A stretch of 64,000 nucleotides of DNA from the NCBI GenBank assembly GCA_012932295.1, contig JAAONU010000013.1, forward strand, positions 6,866,603 to 6,930,602, in the 5' to 3' direction. Under the pieces are notes generated by a model that was not told where the DNA came from, did not search any database, and saw only the letters and a program-made list of their open reading frames with translations. The stretch's first letter is position 1. Every line of letters begins with the position of its first letter. Source of the DNA: Cyclina sinensis. Taxonomy: Eukaryota > Mollusca > Bivalvia > Venerida > Veneridae. The position numbers were made by a program, and so were the translations under genes. This document shows, in pieces, positions 11,609-24,600 of this stretch.

Positions 11609-12675
11609 ATGTTTTGTTTAGAGAATATTTTATGTGTTCTGTATTTTGCGATTCTTGAAAGCCGGATAGCAACCTCAGGACAAGATCCGACATCTATTTC
11701 TTTAAAGGGTCGTTTAAGAAACATTCTTGTTTTTGACAACAAATTATACATAGGAAGCACGGACAGGATTTTCGTGCTTAACGAAGATTTGAGCATGAAT
11801 CAAACAGCTTACACATGCGGGAGTGGGCAGAAAAAATGCGGAAATAGTAATCAAATTTTACTATTACATCACAAGCGGAAAGAACTACTTGTATGTGTAA
11901 CCGGAAACGAGGGTATTTGCGATGTAAGAAGTCTTAAAGATATCGACCAATGTGCTCAGAAATAGCTCAGGACCAAGATCCTCTTTGAAGGTATCGATGG
12001 ACATCAAGTCGCCCAGCGCAAGGACTTATTACAAAAGATGGTAATCTTACAATAGCCGTCACGTTTGGAAGAGGAATTGATAAAAGGACGCTATCGACAG
12101 TAGAAAAGACAAAGACAACATATAATTACGCAATTAGCACAAGATATTTCGTTGACTTTAATCCTGTGAGTTCAATTGCAAGAACAAAGGTTCTCAAGTT
12201 AGAAATCGAGCCCTCAAGTTTTAAGGATTATGTTATCTACTACAAAGCCGGATTTCAGATCAACTGGAATACATATTTCGTGACAAACCAAAAGAATTAT
12301 GTAGGGGGTTCAAAGTATGTGTCAAAACTTGTTAGAATATGCCAAAATGATACTGATTTCAAATCTTACACAGATATAGTAATTCAGTGCGAACATTATG
12401 GCGCCAATTATAACCTCATACAAGAAGCGCAGGTAATAGAAACTCAAAAGTCAGGCATGTATGCAGATACCGGTAGACTATTTATTGGCGTGTTCGGACG
12501 TGGTGAAAATCCAGAAAACCCTAGAAGTGACAGTGTAATTTGTTTGTCAAAAATTAAAGACTTGGATGAGAAGATTGTACTTGCCAAAAAGGGAGATGCC
12601 TTAAGATGTGAAAACTATGATCACACTAAAAGATATCTACCCAGTTCTAATTCCATCTCTTCGTGTAACAAAAAG
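11609..12675 (+). CDS. Copy 2 exon 1: signal peptide and most of Sema
   Basis: The ATG at 11609 matches the copy-3 start; an upstream in-frame ATG at 11579 has no partner there. The first ~22 residues are a hydrophobic signal peptide (ILCVLYFAIL). Sema landmarks: KLYIGSTDRIFVLNEDL, then a CG...KKCGN pair, QILLLHHKRKELLV, NEGICDVRSLKDI, and in the second half KYVSKLVRICQNDTDFKSY, IFIGVFGRG-like LFIGVFGRGENP and VICLSKIKDLDEKI. A large first coding exon with most of Sema is also usual in vertebrate plexins. Frame is lost between the doubled A at 11949-11950 and that at 12006-12007; reading resumes about 12010 in the +2 frame. Confidence 0.85.
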
Positions 12676-15600
12676 GTAAGAATTAATTTTTTTTTTAAAA
12701 TGTTATAAAATAAGAAAAGTGAAAAACGCATATCAAGAAAAACCACAATCAAAAACAGAACCTCCCTACACATTGAAGAAGTAAAGATAGCACAAATTCA
12801 TTTATAGATCAATTTCAAAAAGACTCCACAAACAATTAACGAAAATGAAAAGCCGAGGGGTACCGCACTGGAACGGTCAGTGGCAAATCATTTGCCACTG
12901 GGGGGTTTAAAATCAGGTTCTAGGATGCACCAACCTCACACTTGCCCCATCAGGTTTTCATAAGAACAATCAAGAACAAGTTGTTTTGGTGAATTAACCC
13001 TAACTCACCCATCAACTCGACAACTTTGCATGCAAAAGCACACAAACATAAAAAAGCTAATGGCATAAAGGAAAGGGTAGGTACTCAATGACCTTACTGA
13101 GACCAGAGCAAAAAGTTCATACAGTTATAACACAGTTAATGCTTTTAAACTAATTGGTGGCCTTTCGAAATTTTAGGATCTTGAATTCCGTGACTACGAC
13201 TTCACATGCGAAAATGCCTACCAAACCCTTTTCTATGTCATCGGCAATTCGTCGTTTCTGATTAAGTCTAGTCACAAAGTACCTGCAGCAGAAGGGTTTG
13301 TTACTGCCCTGCATGGAGATTTGACAAGCGACGGAAACATTGTAATAATTGTTGGTACATCGACGGGAAATATACTTCAGGTATTGTCTTATTTTCATTA
13401 CAACACAAATGTTTGTTTGTTTGTTTATTTATATATAATTTAACGTTCATTTTATATATACGAAATTATTTAAACGGGCAGCAAGGCCTAATAGTAAGCG
13501 TTCGGGAGATCTAACTGAATCGATGAATGAAGATATAGTTTTTGGTAACTTTAGCTGACGACCAAAGTGGCAACAACAAATAGGATGAAGGTCAAAGCCT
13601 ATTGCGTACCGAAAATGTAATACACTTCTTAACTTGGAATATAGAAGGGTTAAAATCGAAACTATGTATCTTTGAATTAACTGGCTTCTTAAAAATATGA
13701 CCTCATTGGAATACAAGAAACATGGGTTTGTGAACATGAATATTGTTTTAGTTACTTAGCCAATAGCTAATTGTTTTACTCCATATTCATATAATGACTG
13801 AATGATGGCAATTGTGATGATTATTAGTCTTGCCTTTCTGAGAATATACTTAATGGTTGTTTCTATACAATAGATAGAATGCTGAATGATCATGAAGTTG
13901 ATATAAATGTTTTATTATAATATATTTTCATTTTCCGTATTTTCTCTGTAAAAAATATTTTTCACAGCAGTGAAACATATTTTCCGTCTTTTCAATGGTG
14001 TCTTGCCGGACTACTTTCTTCTAAATGCAGCAAATACACAAAATTAAAGGGGAATTCTTTCGAATCGCAAGGTCAAAAAAGAGAGAAAGTATATAATAAA
14101 CAGGAAATTCTCGTGATATATAAATTATCATATTTCACGAGTGGCTATTGCCAATATTTATTTTCATACCACTCAATGAAAATAAATCCCGTATTCATAG
14201 AAAATAACTTGAATATCCACTATGTATTGAGTGAAATTGAATCTGCAATTTGTCAAAGTATTTTAGCATTTCACTAGTAAAAATTGTCGAAGAGATACAG
14301 ATCAAATAAATGTGATGAGAATTTGAAAGCAAATATGCATAGTAAATGTAGTTATAAAATCTGTGTAAACGAAAATGTTTTGTACATAGAATGTATATGT
14401 CTAAGATAGAAAGCTCTGTTAACATCTGACGCACTTTTTGGTGGTAGATCAACAATCTGTTGAAGAAACAAAAATCAGAGCCTATTATACCATTGAATAA
14501 GTTGTTTGAACATTGTAGTAGTTTAATTTTCAAATGATTATTATGATTCGTATTATGAAGCATGAGATATGTCGGAGTTGGGCGTAAAATTTTTATTCCA
14601 GTGTAACAGAGGATAAAATAATATGTAGCATAAAGTCGTTAGATGTGAGTAAGGCATCTGAGAGTAATCTTATACCTAAACAGTCAGTATGTGGAATAAA
14701 CAGTCTGTTGCCATTTATTTATAGACTGCTTAATAGGTTGTTCATTGAAGGGGAATTCCTAGACTCATGGGCTAAATCAATAATTTTACCAAGAAAGGTA
14801 CGTGTTATAATAATCTTAATAATTATAGAGGGATAGCACTCCTACATGTGCTGAGTAAGGTGTATATATCTATAATTACCAGGAGAATAACCTTTTTAGC
14901 TCACCTGTCACATGAGCTTTTGTGATCACCTTTTGTCCGTCGTCCGTTCACAATTAGTTTGTTAATACGCTAGTGGTCACATTTTTGCCTCAATTGTCAT
15001 GAAACTTGGTCAGAATGTTTGTCTCATTAATATCTCGGACGAGTTCGAACAAGGGTTATCAGGGTTGGAAAACAAGGTCACAGAGCACAAAAATAGAAAA
15101 ACCTTATTAACACTCTAGAGGCTACTTTTTCAGTCCAAATATCCTGGAAATTTGTCAAAAAGGTTCTATCGATGATTTCTAGCTCAAGTTCGAATATGGG
15201 TCATCTGGGTTCAAAAACTAGGTCAAATAGCCCAAAAATAGAAAAATCTTGTAAACACTAAAGAGGTTACATCTTTGGCCCAAATGATCTGGCAATTTGT
15301 CAGTAAGGTTGCTTCTATGATTTCTAGCTCAAGTTCGAATAAGGGTCATCTGGGGTCAAAAACTATGTCACAGAGCCCAGATAGAAAATTCTTGTTTAAG
15401 TCAAAGAGATTGCTTCAAATGATTTCTAGCTCAGTTTTGAATATAGGTTATCTGGGGTCAAAAACTAGGTCACAGGGCCCGAATATCGAAAATTCTTTTA
15501 AACACACTAGAGGATACATTTTCAGCCCAAATAATCTAGAAAAAAGTCAGAAAGGTTGCTTCTAAGATTTCTAGCAAAAGTTCACATATGGGTCATCTGG

Positions 15601-18600
15601 GTTCAAAAACTAGGTCACAGAGCCCCAAAATAGAAAAATCTTGTAAACAAACTAGATGTAAGATTTTCAGCCCAAATAATCTGGAAATTTGTCAGAAAGG
15701 TTGCTTTTATGATTTCTAGCTCAAGTTCGAATATGGGTCATCTGGGTTCAAAAACCAGGTCACAGAGCTCAAAAATAGAAATTCTTGTTAACACTCTAGA
15801 GGTTACATTTTCAGCCCAAATAACCTGGAAATTTGTCAGAAAAGTTGCCTCCAGGATTTCTAGCAAAATTTCACATATGGGCCATCTGGGTTCAAAAACT
15901 AGGTCGCAGTGCCCAAATAAAAAAAATTCTGTTAACATGCTAGATGTTATATTTTCAGCCCAAATAATCTGGAAATTTGTCAGAAAGGTTGCTTTAATGA
16001 TTTCTAGCTCAAGATCGAATATGGGTCATCTGGGGTCAAAAACTAGGTCACAAAGCGCAAAAATAGAAATTCTTGTAAACACTCTAGAGGTAACATTGTC
16101 AGTCCAAATAACCTGGAAATTTGTCAGAAAGATTGCTTCAAATGATTTCTAGCTCAATTTTGAATATAGCTTTTCAGGGGTCAAAAACTAGGTCACAGAG
16201 CCCAAATACGAAAAACCTTGTTAATGCTCTAGAGGTTACATATTCAGTTCAAATGTCATTGAGATTTGCCAGAAAGGTTGTTTCAATGATTTCTAGCTCA
16301 TAATAGGATAAGGGTCATCTGGGTTCAAAAACAAGGTCACATGGCACAAATATGCAAAAACCTTTTTAACACTCCAGAAGGTTACATTTTCAGTCCAAAT
16401 ATCCTAGAAATTTGTCAGACAGATTTTCTTGATGATTTCTAGATCAAGTTGGAGTATGGCTTATCTTGGGTCAAAAACTAGGTCACAGAGCCTAAATATG
16501 GAAAATTCTTGTTAACACTCAAGAGATAACATTTCAAATCAAATAACCTTGAAATTTGTCAGAAAGCTTAATTCTATGGTTTCTAGCTCAAGTTCGAATA
16601 TGGGTAATCAGGAGTAGAAAACTAAGTCACAGAGCCCAAATATCGAAAATCTTTTTAACACACTAGAGGTTACATTTTCAGTCCCAAATAATCTGGAAAT
16701 TTGTCAGAAAGGTTGCCTTCAGGATTTCTAGCAAAGGTTTACATATGGATCATTTAGGTTCAAAAACTAGGGCACAGAGCCCAAATATAGAAAAAAATTG
16801 TTAACACTCTATATGTTACATTTTCAGCCCAAATAATCTGGAAATTTGTCAGAAAGGTTGCTTTAATGATTTCTAGCTCAAGATCTAATATAGGCATCTG
16901 GGTTCAAAAACAAGGTCACAGAGCCCAAATATAGAAAAATCTTGTTAACACTCTAGAGGTTACACTTTCAGCCTAAATAATCTGGAAATTTGTCAGAAAA
17001 GTTGCCTTGAGGATTTCTAGGTCGAGTTCGAATATGGGTTTTCTGGGGTCACAAACTAGGTCACAAAGCCCAAATATGAAAAAACCTTGTTAACACTCTA
17101 GAGGTAATATTTTCAGTCCAAATAACCTGGAAATTTGTCAGAGAGATTGCTTTAAATGATTTATAGCTCAGTTTTGAATATAGGTTATCTGGAGTCAAAA
17201 ACTAGGTCACAGAGCCCGAAAGTAGAAAAAACCTTGTTAAGGCTCTAGAGGTTACATTTTCAGTCCAAATGTCCTGGAAATTTGTCAGAAAGGTTGTTTC
17301 AATGATTTCAAGCTCAAATTTGGACATGGGTCATCTTGGTTAAAAAACTAGGTCACATGGCCCAAATATGTAAAAACCATTTTAACACTCCAGAGGTTAC
17401 ATTTTCAGTCCAAATATCCTAGAAATTTGTCAGACAGGTTTCTTTGATGATTTCTAGATCAAGTTGGAGTATAGGTTGTCTTGGATCAAAAACTAGGTCA
17501 CATAGCCTAAATATGGAAAAACCTTGTTAACACTCTAAAGTTTTAGACTTTAATTCCAAATAACCTTGAAATTTGTCAGAAAGCTTAATTCTATGGTTTC
17601 TAGCTCAAGTTCGAATATGGGTCATGTGGAGTAGAAAACTAGGTCACAGAGCCCAAATATTGAAAAACTTGGTTAACACTCTAGAGGCTACATTTTCAGT
17701 CCAAATGTCTTGGAAATTTGTCAGAAGGGTTGTTTCAATGATTTCTAGCTCAAATTTGGATATGGGTTATCTGGGGTCAAAAACCAGGTCACCGAGCCCA
17801 TATATCGAAAAACCTTAACACTCTGGAGGCTACTTTTTCAGTCCAAATATCCTGGAAATTTGTCAGAGAAATTGTTTCTAGCTCAAGTTCGAAAATGGGA
17901 CATCTAGTTTAAAAAGCTAGGTCATAGAGCCCAAATATGGAACAAACCTTGTTAACACTCTAGAGGTAACTTTTTCAGTACAAATAACTTTGAAATTTGT
18001 CAGAGAGATTGTTTCAATAATTTCTAGGTCAAGTTCGAATATGGGTCATCTGGGTCAATTAACCAGGTCCATAGCAACTTTGTTAAAAGCAGTCATACTC
18101 AGGTGAGCGATACAAAAATTCCTCTTTTTTGTTGAAGTATACGGTAAACTTTCAGAAACACAAGCAGGTTTCAGAGATGGTTATTGTACAGTTGATAATG
18201 CTTTTGTTTTGTATTCTATAGTTAATAAGTATTCAATAATGAAAGGTAAAGCTGTATATGTAGCCTTGGTAGATTTTCAGAAAGCTTTTGATTTTGTGAA
18301 TCATTCCTTACTGTATTAAGTTTTAAAGAAAAATGATGTAAAAGGTCACTTGTATAATAGGATAAAACACATTTATTCATTTGTAAAAGCATGCGTTAAA
18401 TCCAGTGAAGGTGTATCTGACGTGTTCAAGTGTCCAGTTGAATTGCGTCAAGGTCGTGTTTGTGTAATGTTTATAAATGAATGCTCAACTTTGTTAAGCG
18501 TTAATAGAATTTGTGGTATTCAGTTATTCCCAGATATTGTTGATTTTTTTCTTCTTATATTTGCAGATGACATTGCACTTATTTCGGATATAGTAGTTGG

Positions 18601-21600
18601 TTTGCAAAAATAATTAAATATTCTAGACTAGTTTTGTACTAACAGTAAACTTGCTGTTAGCATTGCAAAAAAGGTACTAGTATTTAAAAGAGGTGTCTCA
18701 CTGGTAAAAAAGGAAAAATGGACATATGCAAATAGTCGTTTAGACGTTGTAAATGACTTTACATATGTTGGTCTATATTTATCGAATAAAATGTCCAGAT
18801 ATAAAATGGCAGAAGTTATGTCAGTTAAGGCAAAGAAAGAACTTATTCATATTTTTAAATTGATATCAGTATACCGGTGTGTCATGGTTGCCTTTTAAGA
18901 CATTTTTTGAAATATTTGAATCAAAAATGGCAACTGTTTGCTTTATGGTTCGGAATTATGGGGTCTTACAAATCCTCAGTGTATTGAATCAGTCTATTTG
19001 TACGCGTGCAAAAGTTTCTTCATGTCAACAAAACTGCATGTAATAATGCTGTGCTTGGAGATACTGGCAGATTTCATAAGAACATTTATGTAGCTAAACG
19101 GTGTATCAAATACTGGATACATTTGTGAAGTCTTCCCAGAAATAGAAATATAAGATTCGGTTATGAAATGTTGATGTATTATGATAACCTTGGTTGTCGT
19201 AACTGGGTATCAGAAGTTTTGTATATGAATGGGTTTGGTTACGTATGGCAGACACAAAAAGTTACCATTCCAAAGCTTTTTACATTACATTATTTAAAGA
19301 AACTTTAAGACCAGTTTATACAAAATTGGACATCTAGATGTGGAGAGAACTGTAAACTCAATCATTATAATTATGAACTTCAAACATAGAGATGATGAAA
19401 AAATATGTTACAGTTATTGATATTGATAAATTTCGAAGATGTATGGCTAATTTTTGCTGCTTATCTCATGACCTAGCAATAGAGAAAGGAAGATTTTACG
19501 GTAATCTTAGAGAATATTGTTATTGTTCATACTGTGAATGAGTTGTAGAGGATGAATATCGTTTTTGGCTGATTTGTCCACTGTATTGTATTATTCGTTC
19601 ATTGCATTTACTTGCTTTCTATATCAATTATCCTAGTAAAGAAAATTTCTATGGCCTGATGGCAACTGAAGATGTCAGTATATTACGCAACCTTGCAATG
19701 TTTCTATTGAAAGCATACAGTTAGAGATGCAACTTTTTTAATCTTTTAAATAAATAATTATTAAACTTTGCATCCTTTTTAATTTGTGTTAGTTGTACAT
19801 TGTATCTTTCTGTACGACTTAAAGGGACATACAGGCAAAATGTTTATGCTTTCTTTCTCATGTCTTCAATCAATATTCTATAAATGTGATCGAAATAAAT
19901 ACAATGATCAGTCCCAGTAACAAAGATTTTCTCTTTTTAAATGAAAAACCGGGTGGTTTCCTAACTTGACCCACGTGGGTCTAGATAGAAAATTTAGATT
20001 TCGCGCTAAATTCCGCAGTGAATGATTGGACGGTTGGAGTACCTGTCACGTGATCTGCGTCAAAAAGCAACCCAAGAGAAACGACAATTGGTTGTTTTTG
20101 TCACGTGACCTATTTGAAAATAACTCGGTGATTTCGTTCACGTTTTACTTTCTGTTGAAAAACGTTCAAATATTTACGTTCAAGCCTGCATTTCACTACA
20201 AACATACTGGGATTTTAAAGTTCTTCATATTGAACGTGATTTTAGCAAACGATATCAGTTTTAATTTTTGGGGCATTCATTTGCCTGTGTATCCCTTTAA
20301 CTATGAAATACTAAATGTACTGGATAGAAGCTTCATACCTCTGTATGTATAGTATTATATATTTATTTACATAATGTGTATGGGCCGGAGTCCTATTTGC
20401 GCAATCAACTATTGTATTGAATAGAATTTAATATATGAGATTATTAATAACAGTGTAAAAAAGTAACTACTCAGAAACGTTCAAGTTATTCAAAATTTGC
20501 AGACCCGCTTTTATCACATATTCATTTTTATAATATAATGATTACAGTGAATGAGATAAAAATATAATGTTTACTAAGTCTTTTACGACATTCATTTTTG
20601 AATTGGCTTCTGCCACTGTACAACAAGATATAGTTCAGAAAAGAACGTATGTTTTACAAATTGTACAAATGTTGATGATTCACATGCTTTTTTCTATGAA
20701 GACAAAAAAAATGTTAAGTTTTATGTTTAAGATGACTCTTTCCGGCTACGGGTCGCAATTGACGCTTTTTAGTAAGATGAAAGTTACACCTCCTGTCAGA
20801 CGTGTTTTGATAAAAGATGAAGATACAATTTACGCTATGACCGATACAAAAGTAAGTATATCGCATGAATGTGTCGTCAAGTTTTATTTAGTTCAATTTT
20901 ATTTAGTTTAAATGATTTTTTTTACTTGTAAAAGTTCTTAGAACTTAACATAAATCAATGTCGATGACAGATTATTTGGTTAAAATCACCATTCGCATCG
21001 GAAGTGAAGAATTCTGAGAGTTACACTGAACTCTTACTTCTGGCGGTATAGAAACCGGCAACCTAAGTATCGGGAGTCCTTTTTTTCTTCTCCCTGACAA
21101 CTCTTCACTTGAGTTTTTTTACATAAATATTTTCAACAAGCTTATTTCTGTTTATTGAACATGTAAAACGGAGGAACTGTTTTTCTTTTTATTGACATTA
21201 TATATTTGTCTCACTGTAAAACATTTTCCTAGATTTAATTAATATTATCTTCAGTATAAAACTTGATAATTTTTATTTTTGTTTTCTCGATTAGAAAATA
21301 AATAGTTAGGTCGTTACAAATATTTGGAAACAAAAACGTCAATTCTTTTCGTTTTCAAATACAAATAGTTAAAATTTCTTATTGATATTTTTTTATGAAA
21401 GGTGTTTTTAATCCATCGGTCCAATTGTTCCGAAATTTCAAGCTGTAACGAAGCCATGAAGGTCCGTAACCCGCAATGTGGATGGTGCGTGTACAAGCAA
21501 AGGTAGAGACCTAATTAAAGATAAAACCTTGTCGCACTATAATTCTTCGTTTGAAACAATCATTCATTTGAAAACCATGTGTATAAATCTAAAAAAACAA

Positions 21601-24600
21601 TGCATAAAAATGCAATAAAAGTCTTCTCTCCTTCATTGAATTGGGATCGTTGTTAACCACCTTTGACTTGGCTTTTTTATTTTTTTTTTTTTTTGAGAAA
21701 CTTACTATTTTTTGTCGTATGATAGGGAAATGGTACGAAGTTGTACTCTTCAGTTATTTGGTCATATGGACTGCCAACGTTTATAACTAAAAACAAACTA
21801 TTGAAGAGACGCCAGGTGAGAGAAATTAGCAAAGCGATCTGCTGTTAATAATAAGGCATCAATGACACGAGGCTGAGTCTGCTAGGTCTCCAGTTTATAT
21901 CTGAACTGTATATCAAATCGACTTTTCTTTTTGTTTCACCAAGGGTGACACGAAAAGCAGACTGTTTAGATGGACCAAACCACTGGATCTCTTCATTAAA
22001 GAACTGTAGTCTAAGACTTTCAGTGACACCATCGAGTATACCTCTCAGCATCTCACAAAATACTGAAGTTACCGTAAGTCTAGTATTTTTGGCGAAGTAT
22101 GTGCATTAGTAATAGCTCTAAAACGCTTTCGACAACACCTTTAATCATTGCAAAGAAAATATAATGAACCAATGGTATGCAATGCCAAGATAACCATTTT
22201 GTGAACCTGTGGTAGACTTCATAATAACAAGACTACCATTTCGTTCATCCTTAGGAAGATTACAAATTAATTATAACTTCTTTCCGGTTAAACCGATGCA
22301 GATCTCAAAATAGCATTGTTATAATTTGGTACAACTAAGAGCAATTTATTGTATATGCAATTCAAATGCTACCGAGGTTGTTGAATACATTCAGGTCTCA
22401 CAATAGCTGAGTAGGCTGAACAGCATTATCTTACATAGATCTGAAATATTTTTAAATAGTCAGATGATCAGTGCGTGAAAAATCATGGTTTCATTCGTGA
22501 TTGCTTTTACTAAAGCACGTTTGTCATGAATTTACTTTTTATTTTACAGGTGACAGTAATGCTCCGACAACTGCCAGAACCGCGTCCTGGCGACTTGTAC
22601 CAGTGCACCCTGTTGAACGGCACGGTTACCATCGACACTTCGCTAGCAAAAAAGAATGGAAGCTCTTTTATATGCATTCTCCCTCGTATACAAGGTAGAT
22701 GTTTTATTCAGTCAGCACGAATCAACGCCCAGACAGTTCAAAATTTATGTCTAGTCAATACAACATAATAAATCCTACCTTACTGACTACAACATGGCCT
22801 AAATTTATGTTTTAGCAACTTATAATTTCATTGTGTAACTATATAGGTAGCTTTGTTTTTGTTAGTTATTAACTCATTGTAAGGTCATTAGAATAGATAA
22901 ATGACAGGTGACTGTGATCACGTGATAAAATTCGCTAAAAACAACAACATCAACCCGAACTTGCACTACTATATGTCGTTTCTAATAAAGCTTGAATTGA
23001 AGACATAACTCAAATTGATGATGAAAGAGGAGATTCGAGTGTCTACACAGTTTTCGATTTAACACGCCTCTATCAGCCACATATTTATAAAAGAAATTGT
23101 GCTATCATTCACTGCAGATTATCTTGATGCAAGTCTAAAGATATCAGTGAGGACAAAATCGATGGGCAATGTAGTGCTTTCCGAAGCTCCGGTCTTATTC
23201 TTCCAGTGTGAACATTTCAAAAGGTTTTTAAAAACTTAAAAATACATTTTACCAGAAAATGCAACTACATTTCGTGTATTTCAATATGTCAGGGAAATGT
23301 CTTCACTGTTTAAAACTGACCATAAAATTAGCGACTAGGCGTGGATGCAATCTGAAATTATTTACAGTGAGATAACCAAATCTCTGTTGACAGTAAAATA
23401 AAACAAGTACATCAAATAATGTTAACTACTGAAATGTAATTATAAAACCTTTACATTTTTCTCCGCCAACTTCGTAATGAGGGAAAGACATCAAGACAAT
23501 TTATAGATATTAAATGAGGTTTCAAATGAGTTTGCATTGATTTCATTCCCGTAATGTTCTTAACATTTCAAAAAATACTATAAATATTTAACACTTAATT
23601 TTGGAAAATGAATTCCTGAAACCGGTTTATTTGGGTTTAACGCCAGTTTCAACAGCTAAGGTCATATCCCGGCGGGTTAACTAAAGTGTTTTTGTCACCA
23701 GGCTTTTTTTTAATATAAGCAAGTCTATTATGTCATGATCTATACATATCTTTCACATACATTGATAGTTAAACAATTATTTTCACTGTAGATGCGTAGA
23801 TTGTATTAGTAGAACGACTCAATATTGCGAATGGTGCACACAGGAATCAAGATGTCAGAGAAAAGGATCACCTTGCTCCACGGAATTAATAGCCCCTGTA
23901 CGGTTTCTTTTAGTCTTAAAAGATTTGTTCAGTTTGATACTTGATCAATGAATTATATTAAATCTTTATTTAGAATACAAGCCAAACTGTAGTGTTTACA
24001 AGATGCTTTAGATAATAAGAATGATCACACCCGTTAACTGTTTGCGAGTAGAACAGCTGTATGTTACTTTTGGCAGGTTTTGCACTTGGTTAAGTTTTTT
24101 CAATCCTGCAATCTGTTACTGCAAAAGATAGTAAAGGGTGTTGTGTTTATATATGTAAAGCATATCGATTCAATCAACATAAAAAGTTATATTTTATTCA
24201 TTTGCAGAGAGAAGTCTGTCCAAGCTTAGCAGATATGAGAGGTAGTCTTTTTGTACATACTGGTGTTTTGACTGCTGTGAAATTTGATACAAAATATCTT
24301 CCAAAGGTAAGAACATCATCATGACTGTTTTAGTGTGTCGTTTAACTTCTATTCACTATATTTCCTCATCCCTTATCCTACAGTTACTGCTTTGTATTTG
24401 CAGGACAACCCTACAGCATACTTGTACACGTGCGATATACCTACCACCTCAAAACTATCAGCAGCTGTTCGAGTTGGGGATTCCATATTCTGTAACATAA
24501 GTGTTAGTCTTTCATTTCTTAAATAAACTAAATGTGGCACGATGATAAGTTGTTGTTTATACATGCTTTTGTTCAAATTTGTTCATTTGTTCTATATAGA

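Noticed and set aside
15709..16152. 147-codon frame and others at 15275-17818
   Set aside because: They are produced by the ~144-bp satellite (a multiple of three), so the frame stays open by periodicity; units contain stops elsewhere.
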